A stretch of 64,000 bases of DNA from the NCBI RefSeq assembly GCF_002930645.1, contig NZ_PSNW01000001.1, positions 186,001-250,000 of the forward strand. Direction: 5' to 3'. Made by a program: the position numbers and the translations under genes. The stretch comes from Solimonas fluminis (GTDB lineage: Bacteria > Pseudomonadota > Gammaproteobacteria > Nevskiales > Nevskiaceae). The notes under the pieces were generated by a model that was given only the letters and a program-made list of their open reading frames with translations, was not told the origin of the DNA and did no database searches. Of the stretch, positions 45,775 through 55,028 are shown piece by piece (the first letter of the stretch is position 1; each line of letters begins with the position of its first letter).

Positions 45775-46216
45775 CAAGCTGCCGCCGCTCCCGGAAATCC
45801 CGCGCAAACGCTACTTCGCCATCGGCGAGGTCAGCGAGCTGTGTGATGTGAAGCCGCATGTCCTGCGCTACTGGGAGCAGGAGTTTCCCCAGCTGCGCCC
45901 GGTCAAGCGCCGCGGCAACCGCCGCTACTACCAGCAGGACGACGTCCTGATGGTGCGCCGCATCCGCAGCCTGCTCTACGAACAGGGCTTTACCATCGGC
46001 GGCGCCCGCCAGCGCCTGCGCGAGATGCCCAAGGTCTCGGCCGTGGCCGCCGACGGCCTGCGCCTGGCCAACCCGGCGCCCATGCAGATGCAGGCCGGCG
46101 GCAACGGCGCCGCCAAGCCGCGCACGGCCACCCCGGCCCCGCGCCGCGCCCAGGAGATCCAGAAGCTGCGCGATGAGCTGGAATCGCTCCTGCGCCTGCT
46201 GCCGGACCCGGAGTAA
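45758..46216 (+). CDS. MerR family transcriptional regulator
   Basis: A 152-residue protein with the MerR winged [31 protein letters not shown] at about residues 19-46, then [33 protein letters not shown]. The effector tail is Pro/Ala-rich then helical ([17 protein letters not shown]) with no metal-binding Cys. This MerR-type gene is typically found directly behind ihfA; its targets are not established. It overlaps ihfA, so both share a transcript. Confidence 0.9.
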   Translation: MRPADNKLPPLPEIPRKRYFAIGEVSELCDVKPHVLRYWEQEFPQLRPVKRRGNRRYYQQDDVLMVRRIRSLLYEQGFTIGGARQRLREMPKVSAVAADGLRLANPAPMQMQAGGNGAAKPRTATPAPRRAQEIQKLRDELESLLRLLPDPE

Positions 46217-46507
46217 GCCCGAGGCTCGCCACGCGAGCCTGATCAGGGGAATGGACTCCCCGCCTGGTTTTCCACCCCGAATCAACACCCACTTGGTCGC
46301 CCCTTACGAAGGAGCCAGGCCCGCCGTTCGTGCTGAGCCCGTCGAAGCACGAACCCTCCCCGCCGCCACGCGCTTACCCTGAGAGGGATTCGGGCATGGC
46401 GGCCCAGGCTTGATAGCGCGCCTGCTTCGGGAGCAAGAGGTCGCAGCGGCAGGGATTTTCCAGCCACGAACCGCCTCTAACGGCTTCCGCTCACCGCCCG
46501 CCTCGTT
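46217..46507. other. Intergenic gap before tRNA-Pro
   Basis: No gene is supported in these 329 bases. They hold one copy of the 23-bp repeat (46324-46346, minus strand) and, at the end, a weak promoter-like pair (TTCCGC 46485-46490, TACACT 46508-46513) before the tRNA. Confidence 0.5.
46324..46346 (-). repeat. Copy 2 of the 23-bp intergenic repeat
   Basis: On the minus strand it reads TTCGACGGGCTCAG followed by CACGAACGG, one base from the copies at 49683 and 52878. A second CACGAAC follows on the same side, making a local inverted pair. Confidence 0.65.
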
Positions 46508-46544
46508 TACACTTCGCGACCCTTTAGCGGCACCGTTTCAAAAG

Positions 46545-46623
<79 letters not shown>

Positions 46624-46644
46624 TCAATTCCGGATTCAAGCAGA

Positions 46645-46669
46645 AAGGCCGCCCCCGGGCGGCCTTTTT
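46645..46669 (+). terminator. Rho-independent terminator after tRNA-Pro
   Basis: GGCCGCC (46647-46653) pairs with GGCGGCC (46658-46664), followed by TTTTT. It closes the tRNA transcript 23 bases after CCA. Confidence 0.85.
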
Positions 46670-46725
46670 GTTGCGCGCGGAACCGGTCAATATCCGCGCA
46701 TCCGATCTTCCCCACAGACCCGCAC

Positions 46726-47127
46726 ATGACCCTTCGCAGCGTCGTCCTCGCCCTCTGCTTGTTCCCCTTCGCCGCCCCGGCCGCCGACTGCCTGAAGCTG
46801 CAGACCAAGTCCCTGGGCGAGATGAGCATCCCCCTGCCCGCCGTGGATGCGCGCGCCGCTCGCCAGAGCGTGCGCTATACGCAGGAGATCGAGGTGCCCG
46901 CCGAGCGCTGCGTCTTCCAGGGCGGCACCCGCAGCTGCAGCCTGCGGGCCGACAAGCTGGAGGTTGGCTTCACGCTGGAGCGCGAGGGCGACGAATGCCG
47001 CGTGGTGGACCGCCATATCGTCGGCGGCAGCAAGCGGACCGTGGGCGGCCGCGAGGTCGAGGTGCCGGAGCTGAAGGACGAGAAGCAGCGCTTCAGCTGC
47101 GCCGCCCAGATCAGCGCCTGCCCTTGA
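46726..47127 (+). CDS. Small secreted protein of unknown function
   Basis: A 133-residue protein with a signal peptide ([20 protein letters not shown], cleavage near residue 20). The mature part has four to six Cys residues ([36 protein letters not shown]) that could make disulfides in the periplasm. No family is recognised. Its stop overlaps the following acetyltransferase gene region, suggesting one transcript. Confidence 0.65.
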   Translation: MTLRSVVLALCLFPFAAPAADCLKLQTKSLGEMSIPLPAVDARAARQSVRYTQEIEVPAERCVFQGGTRSCSLRADKLEVGFTLEREGDECRVVDRHIVGGSKRTVGGREVEVPELKDEKQRFSCAAQISACP

Positions 47128-47135
47128 ATGCCGCC

Positions 47136-47579
47136 GTGGACATCCGGCAGGCCACCATCGAGGACCTGGAGCGGATCGTCCCGCTGTTCGACGGCTACCG
47201 GCAGTTCTACGGCCAGGCTTCCGATCCGGAAGCGGCAGGGGCCTTCCTGCTGGAACGCTTCCGGCAGCAGCAGTCGGTGATCTTCATCGCCGAGGATGCG
47301 CAGGGCCAGGGACTGGGCTTCACCCAGCTCTATCCGAGCTTTTCCTCCGTGCGCCTGGGCCGCAGCTACATCCTCAACGATCTGTTCGTCGTCCCCCGGG
47401 CGCGGCGCCACGGCGTGGGCGCCCTGCTGCTCCAGGCTGCGGCCCGGTTTGGCCGCTCCGCGGGAGCGGTCCGCCTGTCCTTGTCCACGGCCCTGGACAA
47501 CCGGGCCGCGCAGGCGCTCTACGAATCCCAGGGCTGGCAGGCGGACACCGTGTTCCGCCACTACAGCCTGCCCCTTTGA
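47136..47579 (+). CDS. GNAT family N-acetyltransferase
   Basis: A 147-residue acetyltransferase. The N-terminus VDIRQATIEDLERIVPLFDGYRQFYGQ fits a GNAT start with GTG at 47136; a TTG at 47124 overlapping the upstream stop is possible. LNDLFVVPRARRHGVGALLLQAAARFG near residue 95 is the acetyl-CoA-binding motif A (R/QxxGxG/A). Such proteins acetylate small amines or protein N-termini. Substrate unknown. Confidence 0.85.
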   Translation: MDIRQATIEDLERIVPLFDGYRQFYGQASDPEAAGAFLLERFRQQQSVIFIAEDAQGQGLGFTQLYPSFSSVRLGRSYILNDLFVVPRARRHGVGALLLQAAARFGRSAGAVRLSLSTALDNRAAQALYESQGWQADTVFRHYSLPL

Positions 47580-47583
47580 GGCC

Positions 47584-47838
47584 CTAGCGGGCCGCCGCGC
47601 GCAACGCGGGCAGCGGGCGCCGCAGGCGCAGCGGACGGCCCAGGGCCGTCAGCCAGAGGCGCGCGGCCACCCAGCAGGCCGCGAGGCCGATCAGCAGGTC
47701 CATCAGGCTTTCCTCGCCCAGGTCGAGCAACCCGGACGCCAGGAAGGGCATGGCCAGCAGGGCCGCCAGCAGGCCACCGAGGGCACTCCACAGGCGGGGG
47801 GCCTGGGCCTGCTTCGCCACTTCATTGTCGATCTGCAT
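47584..47838 (-). CDS. Small predicted membrane protein
   Basis: An 84-residue protein with two hydrophobic segments (LWSALGGLLAALLAMPFLASGLL and LLIGLAACWVAARLWLTAL) and a basic C-terminus (RPLRLRRPLPALRAAAR). No family is recognised. It lies between the convergent acetyltransferase and the PF10118 gene; a long palindrome at 47887-47900 is just upstream. Coding is plausible but not certain. Confidence 0.5.
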   Translation of the reverse strand: MQIDNEVAKQAQAPRLWSALGGLLAALLAMPFLASGLLDLGEESLMDLLIGLAACWVAARLWLTALGRPLRLRRPLPALRAAAR

Positions 47839-47994
47839 GTTCGTGCATCCATAGGCCGAGGTCCGGCCCGTGGATTGTCACGAAGAAAAACTGCAGTTTT
47901 GAGACAGTCCTCGGCCCCCGGCGATGCCGCCGCAGAGCCCGCCGCCCTGCCGCCGGGGAAAGCTCTTTCCCGACAGCGGCTTGGACGGTCCCTC

Positions 47995-48882
47995 TCAGGC
48001 GGCCAGCGCCTCGCGGTTCTTCCACTGCTCCCGCAGCTCCCCGCCCTCGCCGAAGAGCTGTTCCCGCACCCGCGCCTCCAGCGCGCGGGTGTCGTGCCGG
48101 GAGGGATGGAAGCCGTCGCGCCAGTAGAACGGCAGCTTGCGCAGTACGCGCGTGATGAAGCCGCGCCGGCCCAGCAGCGCGACGAGCCCGCGGTAGAACT
48201 CGCGCGGGTCGCGCAGCGCGCCGCCGCGCAGCGACAGCTCCACCCAGCTCGCCAGGATGCCCGGCAGCAGGAAGATGGCCACCAGCGTCGTGGCGCGCCG
48301 GCGCTCGCGGTCGCCGCCGCCCACCTTCTCGTAGACTTCGTAGGCCACGCTCTTGTGCTCCAGCTCCTCCAGCGCATGCCAGGACCAGAGCTTCAGCATC
48401 TCCGGATCGGCCTTGCTGCGGAATTCCTCGTCGGTCAGCCACAGCTCGGCGAGGATCGCGGTGAAGTGCTCCATCATCGTGGTGCAGGCCAGCTGCTGCT
48501 CCGGCGAGAAGCGCTCCAGCTGCCGCAGGGCCCACTTCACGCGGCGCTCCGAGGGGCCGGTGTCGATGCCGCGCTCGGCGAACCAGGCGTTCAGGCGCTC
48601 ATGCTCGCGGCCGTGCAGCGCCTCCTGCCCGATGAAGCCGGAGACGCGCGCCTTCAGTTCCGGATCGTCGATGCGGTCGCGGAAGCGGCGCACGGATTCC
48701 ACGAAGAAGCGCTCGCCCGGCGGGAAGATGCCGGAGAACACCGCGAAGATCGACGAGGCCGCCGGGTTGCCGTCGAAGAAAAAGTGGCGCGGCGCCTGCG
48801 CGGGGAACTGGAAATCCACGTGGCGCGGCGGAATGCCGGCCTGGGCGCCGGACAGCTTGCGGCGCGGCGACGGAGCTTGCAT
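47995..48882 (-). CDS. PF10118 family predicted metal-dependent hydrolase, second copy
   Basis: A 295-residue helical protein of the PF10118 family, the second in the window after 14946-15899. The likely metal residues are in GQEALHGREHERLN (near residue 95) and HALEELEHKSVAYEVYE (near 185). The start at 48882 is favoured because GGGAG lies 7 bases upstream; ATG 48909 has none. The two paralogues share motifs but differ along most of the chain, so they are old duplicates or separate acquisitions. Confidence 0.8.
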   Translation of the reverse strand: MQAPSPRRKLSGAQAGIPPRHVDFQFPAQAPRHFFFDGNPAASSIFAVFSGIFPPGERFFVESVRRFRDRIDDPELKARVSGFIGQEALHGREHERLNAWFAERGIDTGPSERRVKWALRQLERFSPEQQLACTTMMEHFTAILAELWLTDEEFRSKADPEMLKLWSWHALEELEHKSVAYEVYEKVGGGDRERRRATTLVAIFLLPGILASWVELSLRGGALRDPREFYRGLVALLGRRGFITRVLRKLPFYWRDGFHPSRHDTRALEARVREQLFGEGGELREQWKNREALAA

Positions 48883-49116
48883 CGACAACTCCCGGGCGGA
48901 GCCCAGCATGAGGTTCAGGGGACTCTAATCCGGTAGTTTGTTCGGATTCCATTCGGATACCCGTCCGGCGGAATCCACATGGAGTACCCGTGCTTGCAGC
49001 ACTCGCAATGCGTGACATCTCCCGATACTTGGACCAGCGCCCGCGTTCCACCCGGCGGAACGTGCAAACTTATGGCTCCCGGAGCCGTCTTAGCGCACCT
49101 CCCGAGTCCCCGACCC

Positions 49117-49578
49117 ATGACCAGACCCCTGTTGATCGCCCTCGCCGCCCTGACGCTCACCGCCTGTGCCAGCCGACCCGCAATGCAGGGACGCAACCCC
49201 GGCATCGCCTCCGAGAAGGAAATCGTGGTGACGCTGGCCAAGGTGGAGGCCACGGCCGAGCAGCGCGCCAAGGTGCTGGCGGCCTTCGACGCCGCCCTGC
49301 CGCAGACCCGCGCCTTGCAGGCGGAGCGGGAGACGCTGCGGCAGCAACTCCAGGGCCTGTCGCCCCGCCAGCCGGACTACCTGGAGCGCAGCGCCGCCCT
49401 GGCGAAGCAGTGGGGCGAGCTGCACGAGCGCGAGGTGCTGGCCTATGCCCGCTTCGAGTCCGCGGTGGCCACCACGCTGAGCGATTCGCAGTGGGAGCAA
49501 TGGCAGGACCAGGCCGTGCTGATGGCCCCCATCGAGCGCGGACCGGGCGCCGGCGGCCAGATGCGCCGCCGGCGCTGA
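49117..49578 (+). CDS. Lipoprotein of unknown function, helical
   Basis: A 153-residue lipoprotein: lipobox LLIALAALTLTACAS with Cys near residue 17. The mature part is mostly helical (AKVEATAEQRAKVLAAFDAALPQTRALQAERETLRQQLQGLS, then AALAKQWGELHEREVLAYARFESAVATTLSDSQWEQWQDQ), resembling Spy/CpxP-like periplasmic chaperones in composition and length, though their LTxxQ motifs are not obvious. Start 49117 is the Met before the signal peptide; the open frame reaches 48979 with no coding sense. Confidence 0.65.
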   Translation: MTRPLLIALAALTLTACASRPAMQGRNPGIASEKEIVVTLAKVEATAEQRAKVLAAFDAALPQTRALQAERETLRQQLQGLSPRQPDYLERSAALAKQWGELHEREVLAYARFESAVATTLSDSQWEQWQDQAVLMAPIERGPGAGGQMRRRR

Positions 49579-49682
49579 AAGCACTGCGGTGGCCATGGCC
49601 GTTCCCCCTGACGTCCCGGGCTCGCCGAAGGATCGAAGGGCGGGCGGCAGTTCCTGAGCCGCGGCGGGAAAGCCCCCCATGA

Positions 49683-49705
49683 TTCGACAGGCTCAGCACG
49701 AACGG
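49683..49705 (+). repeat. Copy 3 of the 23-bp intergenic repeat
   Basis: TTCGACAGGCTCAG followed by CACGAACGG, identical to the copy at 52878-52900 over all 23 bases. Confidence 0.75.
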
Positions 49706-49794
49706 ACTTCTGCGAGGCCTCGCTGAGCCGGCCCGGGTGACGGCTCCGCGCCGCTGGGCCAGACTGGCGCCATCCCTTTCGGAGGCCTGCCGCC

Positions 49795-50952
49795 ATGAAA
49801 GCCGTCGTCTGCCAGAACCAGCAGTTGCGCGTTGCCGAACGCCCCGATCCCAAGCCCGGCAAGGGCCACGTGCTGGTCCGGGTCCTGCGCTGTGGCATCT
49901 GCGGCTCGGACCTGCATGCCCGCCAGCACTGCGACCACCTGGGAGGCCTGATGCAGCGCAGCGGCATCCGCAACCCCATGCGCTCCACGCAGGAGATCGT
50001 CTTCGGCCACGAGTTCAGCGCGGAAATCCTGGAATATGGTCCCGGCACGCGCCGCAAGCTGCCGGTGGGCAGCACCGTCTGCGCCGTGCCGCTGATCCGC
50101 CGCGGCAAGGAGATCGACCTCATCGGCCTCTGCGCGGAAGCCCCCGGCGCCTATGCCGAGCGCATGCTGGTGCAGGAGTCGCTGATCGTCCCCGTGCCCA
50201 ACGGCCTGGACGCCGAGCGCGCCGCCCTCACCGAGCCCCTGGCCGTGGCCTGGCATGCGGTACGCAAGGGCGAGCTGAAGAAGAAGGACACCGCCATCGT
50301 CATCGGCTGCGGCCCGGTGGGCCTGGCCGTGATCCTGATGCTGCGCTCGCTGGGTATCGACAAGATCGTGGCCAGCGATCTATCCCCCGCCCGCCGCGAG
50401 CTGGCCAGGCGCTGCGGCGCCGCCGTGGTGCTGGACCCGCGCCAGGGTTCCCCTTTTGCCGCCACGCCGAAAGCGGGCTTCATCAAGGACTCACCCGCCG
50501 CGCTGGAGCTGGGCGTGGGTACCCGCGAGAAGCTGGGCCTGCTGCCGGTGGCCTGGCACCGGAGCTGGCGCCTCGCCGAGGCCCTGGGCGCTGCGCCCAA
50601 GCGCCCGGTGATCTTCGAGTGCGTGGGCGTGCCCGGCATGCTCCAGTCCGTGATCGACGGCGCTCCGATGTTCTCGCGCGTGGTGGTCGTGGGCGTCTGC
50701 ATGCAGAGCGACCAGATCGAGCCGGCGCTGGCCATCAACAAGGAGATCGAGCTGCGCTTCGTGCTGGGCTATACGCCGCTGGAGTACCGCGACACGCTGC
50801 AGATAATCGCGGAGGGCAAGGTGGACCCGGCGCCGTTGATCACGGGGACGGTGGGGCTGGCGGGAGTGGAGGACGCTTTCGCGGCTCTGGGAAGTCCGGA
50901 AAAGCATGTGAAGATTTTGATCGATCCGGTGAGCACAGCGAAGAAACCATGA
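49795..50952 (+). CDS. Zinc-dependent medium-chain alcohol dehydrogenase
   Basis: A 385-residue MDR enzyme of the sorbitol/threonine dehydrogenase type. The catalytic zinc ligands fit GICGSDLH (C36) and GHEFS (H72, E73); IGCGPVGLAVILMLRSLG near residue 170 is the NAD(P) motif. The four-Cys structural zinc loop found in many relatives is missing. A segment of about 35 residues (GSPFAATPKAGFIKDSPAALE...) near 225 looks like an insert. Substrate unknown; probably an alcohol. A 28-bp inverted repeat lies 8 bases after its stop. Confidence 0.88.
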   Translation: MKAVVCQNQQLRVAERPDPKPGKGHVLVRVLRCGICGSDLHARQHCDHLGGLMQRSGIRNPMRSTQEIVFGHEFSAEILEYGPGTRRKLPVGSTVCAVPLIRRGKEIDLIGLCAEAPGAYAERMLVQESLIVPVPNGLDAERAALTEPLAVAWHAVRKGELKKKDTAIVIGCGPVGLAVILMLRSLGIDKIVASDLSPARRELARRCGAAVVLDPRQGSPFAATPKAGFIKDSPAALELGVGTREKLGLLPVAWHRSWRLAEALGAAPKRPVIFECVGVPGMLQSVIDGAPMFSRVVVVGVCMQSDQIEPALAINKEIELRFVLGYTPLEYRDTLQIIAEGKVDPAPLITGTVGLAGVEDAFAALGSPEKHVKILIDPVSTAKKP

Positions 50953-50960
50953 CTCATCGC

Positions 50961-51032
50961 AGGGTGGGCTAAGCGTAGCGTGCCCACCGATGCCGAGACT
51001 CGATGGTGGGCACGCTACGCTTAGCCCACCCT
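50961..51032. repeat. Large perfect inverted repeat (28-bp arms)
   Basis: Arms 50961-50988 and 51005-51032 are exact reverse complements: AGGGTGGGCTAAGCG at the outer end, GTGCCCACC at the inner end, with a 16-base loop. It would fold into a very stable hairpin on either strand and sits between the dehydrogenase and the convergent aidB gene. Confidence 0.95.
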
Positions 51033-51148
51033 ACACTTTCTAAATTCGACGCCTTTCGTTCCATCCTTGCTCTATAAGAGATTCCGGAACATTGACTATG
51101 GAGGAAATATTTCTGCGGAGCCCCTTCGAAGCCATAAACTCTCGACTC

Positions 51149-52792
51149 TCACTCCAACCCCGCCCGAGCCACCAAACCCGCCAACGACGCCCCCACCCCC
51201 AGCGTCCCGAACACCAGCCCATGCTCCCCGCCCAGGCGTGAGTTGCAGAAGGCATTGGCCACGTCGCTGTTGCCTGCGCGCAGCAGGATGGAACCCTGCA
51301 GCGCCAGTGCCATGCGCTCCACCACCATGCGCGAGCGCAGCTCCAAGGTAGCGCGGTCGTCCAGAGCCTGTTCCAGCCAGCCGACCTCGCGGTCCAGGTC
51401 CGGGTGTTCGCCCTTGGCGGCGAGCAGTTCGCCGAACAGGGCCTCGCGAGTCTCGGGCTCCTTGCTGAGGGCACGGAGCACGTCCAGGCACTGGATGTTG
51501 CCGCTGCCTTCCCAGATGGAATTCAGCGGGGCCTGGCGGTAGAGGCGCGGCAGGCTGGTTTCCTCCACGTAGCCGGCGCCGCCCAGGCACTCCTGGGCTT
51601 CGTTGACCATCGCCGGCGTGCGCTTGCAGATCCAGTACTTGCCGATGGCGGTGCCGACGCGGGCCAGGGCGGCTTCGCCCGGGTGGCGCGTGGAGGCGTC
51701 CACGGCGCGGGCGATGCGCAGGGTCAGCGCTACCGCCGCCTCGGTCTCCAGCGCGAGGTCGGCGAGCACGTTCTGCATCAACGGCTGCTCGGCCAGCAGG
51801 TGGCCGAAGGCCTTGCGGTGCTTCGTGTGGTGCAGGGCCTGCACCAGGGCCTGCCGCATCAGGCCGGAGGAGCCGATCATGCAGTCCAGGCGCGTGAGCG
51901 CGACCATCTCCAGGATGGTGGCCACGCCGCGGCCTTCCTTGCCGACGAGCTGGGCGTAGGCGCCCAGGAACTCCACTTCCGACGAGGCATTGCTCCAGTC
52001 GCCGAGCTTGTCCTTGAGGCGCTGGATGCGGATGGCGTTGCGCGAGCCGTCCGGGCGGATCTTGGGCATCAGGAAGCAGCCGAGGCCGGCGTCGGTGTAG
52101 GCCAGCACCAGCCAGGCGTCGCACATGGGCGCGGAGAAGAACCACTTGTGGCCGACGATCTCATAGCTGCCGTCGGCCTGCAGGTAGGCGCGCGTGGTGT
52201 TGGCGCGCACGTCGGAGCCACCCTGCTTCTCGGTCATGCCCATGCCGATGGTGCAGCCGGTCTTCTCGCCGGCGGGCAGCACGCGCGGGTCGTACTCGGT
52301 GGAGGTGATGCGCGGCAGCCAGAGCTTGGCCAGTTCCGGCGAGTGGTTGATCGCCGGCACGGCGGAATGCGTCATGGTCAGCGGGCAGCCGGTGCCCTGC
52401 TCAGCCTGGTAGTGCAGGTAGGACAACGCAGCTCGCGCCACCTGGGCGCCAGCCTTGTCGGCGTTGCGCCAGGCGTAGGCGTGCACGCCGTACTGCATGC
52501 CCAGCTGCATCACGCGATGGTAGGCGGGGTGGAACTCCACCTCGTCGATACGGTGGCCGTAACGGTCGAAGGTCTTGAGCTTGGGCTTGTTCTCGTTGGC
52601 GGTGTAGCCAAGCTCCATCAGTTCGCCGCCGGAGACGATGCCGAACTCGTTGAGATGGGCCTCGGCCCAGCCACCGCCTTCACGGTGCACGGCCTCGCGC
52701 AGGGCGGTGTCGGTGGCATAGGCGTTGTAGCGGCCCAGCGGCGGGGCCTGGTTGTCGACGCTGTGGGTGACGAAGCGCTCTGCGACGCTCAT
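51149..52792 (-). CDS. aidB: AidB-like acyl-CoA dehydrogenase
   Basis: A 547-residue flavoprotein matching E. coli AidB along its length: the N-terminal RYNAYATDTALREAVHREG, IGMGMTEKQGGSDVRANTTRA near residue 180, GHKWFFSAPMCDAWLVLA near 215, and RLYRQAPLNSIWEGSGNIQCLDVLRAL near 430, ending in the C-terminal helical domain that in AidB binds DNA. AidB belongs to the Ada alkylation response; isovaleryl-CoA dehydrogenase activity is weak. Start 52792 has GGAGG 9 bases upstream; ATG 52801 touches it. No ada or alkylation gene is nearby. Confidence 0.93.
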   Translation of the reverse strand: MSVAERFVTHSVDNQAPPLGRYNAYATDTALREAVHREGGGWAEAHLNEFGIVSGGELMELGYTANENKPKLKTFDRYGHRIDEVEFHPAYHRVMQLGMQYGVHAYAWRNADKAGAQVARAALSYLHYQAEQGTGCPLTMTHSAVPAINHSPELAKLWLPRITSTEYDPRVLPAGEKTGCTIGMGMTEKQGGSDVRANTTRAYLQADGSYEIVGHKWFFSAPMCDAWLVLAYTDAGLGCFLMPKIRPDGSRNAIRIQRLKDKLGDWSNASSEVEFLGAYAQLVGKEGRGVATILEMVALTRLDCMIGSSGLMRQALVQALHHTKHRKAFGHLLAEQPLMQNVLADLALETEAAVALTLRIARAVDASTRHPGEAALARVGTAIGKYWICKRTPAMVNEAQECLGGAGYVEETSLPRLYRQAPLNSIWEGSGNIQCLDVLRALSKEPETREALFGELLAAKGEHPDLDREVGWLEQALDDRATLELRSRMVVERMALALQGSILLRAGNSDVANAFCNSRLGGEHGLVFGTLGVGASLAGLVARAGLE

Positions 52793-52877
52793 GGGGGGCA
52801 TCCTCCGGAAGATTTGAGGGGGAGGATAGCTCCGGGGCGGCAGAAATGGGGGTTTCCGGGGGTGTGCGGCCGTTCAT

Positions 52878-52900
52878 TTCGACAGGCTCAGCACGAACGG
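52878..52900 (+). repeat. Copy 4 of the 23-bp intergenic repeat
   Basis: TTCGACAGGCTCAG followed by CACGAACGG between aidB and the DegV gene; identical to 49683-49705. Confidence 0.75.
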
Positions 52901-52912
52901 AATTTCAGCGGC

Positions 52913-53851
52913 CTATTCCCAGGCCATCTCGCCCGAATAAGCCACCGACAGCGCTCCTGCCCCCACATTGACCGCGGCCACGGCGCTCATGATGGAGAGC
53001 AGCAGCTTCACGCCGCGGGCCTCGCAGGCCGCGCGCAGGTCCCGGAAGCCGGCGAGTTCTTCCATGCGCTCGGGCTCGCCCCCGTAGCTGGCGCAGACAT
53101 AGCGGCTGCAGAGCCAGCCCTCCTCCACCACCTGCGCGACGCGGCGCAGCAGGTAGTTGGCGGCAGACTCCCAGCCGCGGCGGCTGGCCACCATGCGCAT
53201 GCGGCCCTCATGCAGGGCTACCACCGGCTTGATGCCCAGGGCCTGGCCGGCCACGTGCAGCAGGGAGCCGACGTTCTCGCCGCGCTGGCGGGAGCGCTCG
53301 CGCACATAGGCCACGTCCTCCGGCACCAGGCAGGAGACGGTGTGTCGGCTGACCTCGCCGAGATGGGCCAGCACGTCCAGGTAGTTGCGCCCTTCCCTCA
53401 CCTTGGCGGCGCATTCGGCGGCCTGCACGCCCAGCCCGGCGAACAGGGTGCCGGAGTCCAGCACGCGCATGGAGAACGGCGCGCGTGCCGCGGCGTCCGC
53501 ACGGTATTCGCGGTAGTTGGACAGGATGCCGAGCGAGGCTTCGGTGATCTTGCCGTGCAGCGGGCTGCGTTCCTTCCAGATGGGGATGCAGATGACGTGG
53601 TCGAAGTCCGACACCAGCCGGTCGAGGAAGAAATTGCGGATGCGCGCCACCGGGTAGGACTCGGTGCGCGCCTGCAGGCTGCGGCGGCCGATGCGGCCGC
53701 TGTAGAAGTCCAGCGTGGCCTTGGGCTCGCGCGCATCGCTGTGCCGCTCGGCACCGATGTGGATCGAGCTGGGCAGCACCTGGATGTTGTGTTCCACCAG
53801 AAAGCGCGGCGGCAGGTCGCAGCTCGCGTCGACGACAATCCCTGTCCGCAT
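52913..53851 (-). CDS. DegV family protein
   Basis: A 312-residue DegV-type protein, which in characterised members binds a fatty acid in a buried pocket. The N-terminal GIVVDASCDLP is the family start, PSSIHIGAERHSD and MRVLDSGTLFAGLGVQ follow, and ASYGGEP with MSAVAAVNVGAGALSVAY close the second domain. Start 53851 follows GGGGGAG at 5 bases. Such proteins present acyl chains to kinases in Firmicutes; a FakA partner is not in this window. It may link to the fatty-acid metabolism around it. Confidence 0.85.
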   Translation of the reverse strand: MRTGIVVDASCDLPPRFLVEHNIQVLPSSIHIGAERHSDAREPKATLDFYSGRIGRRSLQARTESYPVARIRNFFLDRLVSDFDHVICIPIWKERSPLHGKITEASLGILSNYREYRADAAARAPFSMRVLDSGTLFAGLGVQAAECAAKVREGRNYLDVLAHLGEVSRHTVSCLVPEDVAYVRERSRQRGENVGSLLHVAGQALGIKPVVALHEGRMRMVASRRGWESAANYLLRRVAQVVEEGWLCSRYVCASYGGEPERMEELAGFRDLRAACEARGVKLLLSIMSAVAAVNVGAGALSVAYSGEMAWE

Positions 53852-53995
53852 CCGCACTCCCCCAAGTGCCCCGCGCCCGGTGGTCCGGGCTGTCCCAGGC
53901 CGCTAGGTTGTCATGCCGGGCCAGAAGTGTCGATTCCGGACCGCCGTTCATCCGGCCCGGGAGCGCTGCCGTTCCGTCCCGGCAGGAAGGCGCGC

Positions 53996-55009
53996 TCAGG
54001 ACGCGCGTCGCCAGTCGCGGGGGCTCAGGCCGGTGTCGCGCTTGAAGGCGCGGCTGAAGTTGGCGGCATCGGTATAGCCCAGCTCGTGCGCGATCTGCGT
54101 CACCGACAGGCGGCCCGCCTCCAGCAGGGCGCAGGCGCGCTCGCGCAGGATTTCCTGCTGCAGGGCGCGGAAGCCGCTGCCCTCGCGCTGCAGGTGGCGG
54201 TCCAGCGTGCGTGCCGAGAGGTTGAGCGTGTGCGCCAGGTCCTCCAGCGACGGCAGTCCGCCGCTGGCCTCGCGCAGCATCATGCGGATCCAGTCGGCCA
54301 CGCGACCTTCCGACACGGCGTCGGTCAGCAGCGCGCGGCAGCGGTCCTCGGCGAGCTTCAGCGCCGTGGCGTCGGCCAGCGCGGGCGCTCGGCCCATCAT
54401 CGCGGCGGACATCAGCATGCGCACGCCGACACCGTCCCAACCGAACTGCACGCGTGCGCCCTCCAGCTCGGCATAGCGCGCCGCGTGCGGCGGCTCGGCG
54501 ATGGAAATCTGCAACTGGTAGCGCGGCAGCCGCTCGCCCAGCAGTTCCTGCAGGGCGTTGTGGATGCCCGTGGCCACCGTCTCCAGGTGGAAGACCAGTG
54601 CGCGGTGGCTCAGCGGCAGCACCGGCTCGAAGCGGATCTCGGACGCCGAGGCGTCGAGCCGGTAGCCCATGCGCACGGTGGGCGAGATCAGCCGGAAGAA
54701 CCGCGAGGTGAGGCGCATCGCATAGTCCATCGTGGGACTGCTGAGGATGCCGTAGCCGACGATGCTGTGCGCCGACAGGCGCAGCGAGCGCCCCAGCTCG
54801 AAGGCCAGGTCGCTGCGGCCCACGGCGGCCTCGGCCTCGGCGATCAGGTTCTCCACCTGGTCCAGGCGCAGCATCGCGTCGGCCGCCAGCAACTGCTCGC
54901 GGCGCAAACCGGCGCGCTGCAGCAGCGGCAGCGGGTCCACGCCCATGCGCAGCAGCACCTCGCCCATGCGCAGGTAATAGCGGGCCGGCAGTTCCGGGTA
55001 TTGGGCCAT
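53996..55009 (-). CDS. AraC family regulator next to alkB
   Basis: A 337-residue AraC-family protein with an N-terminal arabinose-binding-like domain (PF12625 type: GRSLRLSAHSIVGYGILSSPTMDYAMRL near residue 85) and a C-terminal double HTH: SLEDLAHTLNLSARTLDRHLQREGSGFRALQQ and SVTQIAHELGYTDAANFSRAFKRDTGLSPRDWR. It is divergent from alkB, with a 16-bp near-palindrome at 55029-55044 between them, so control of alkane hydroxylation is likely. AlkS, the LuxR-type activator of P. putida, is not present. Confidence 0.9.
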   Translation of the reverse strand: MAQYPELPARYYLRMGEVLLRMGVDPLPLLQRAGLRREQLLAADAMLRLDQVENLIAEAEAAVGRSDLAFELGRSLRLSAHSIVGYGILSSPTMDYAMRLTSRFFRLISPTVRMGYRLDASASEIRFEPVLPLSHRALVFHLETVATGIHNALQELLGERLPRYQLQISIAEPPHAARYAELEGARVQFGWDGVGVRMLMSAAMMGRAPALADATALKLAEDRCRALLTDAVSEGRVADWIRMMLREASGGLPSLEDLAHTLNLSARTLDRHLQREGSGFRALQQEILRERACALLEAGRLSVTQIAHELGYTDAANFSRAFKRDTGLSPRDWRRAS

Positions 55010-55028
55010 GGGAAGCAGTGTCAAGAAA

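Noticed and set aside
47887-47900. AAAACTGCAGTTTT palindrome
   Set aside because: Perfect but short and AT-rich, with no clear promoter spacing and no regulator nearby; too little to claim a site.
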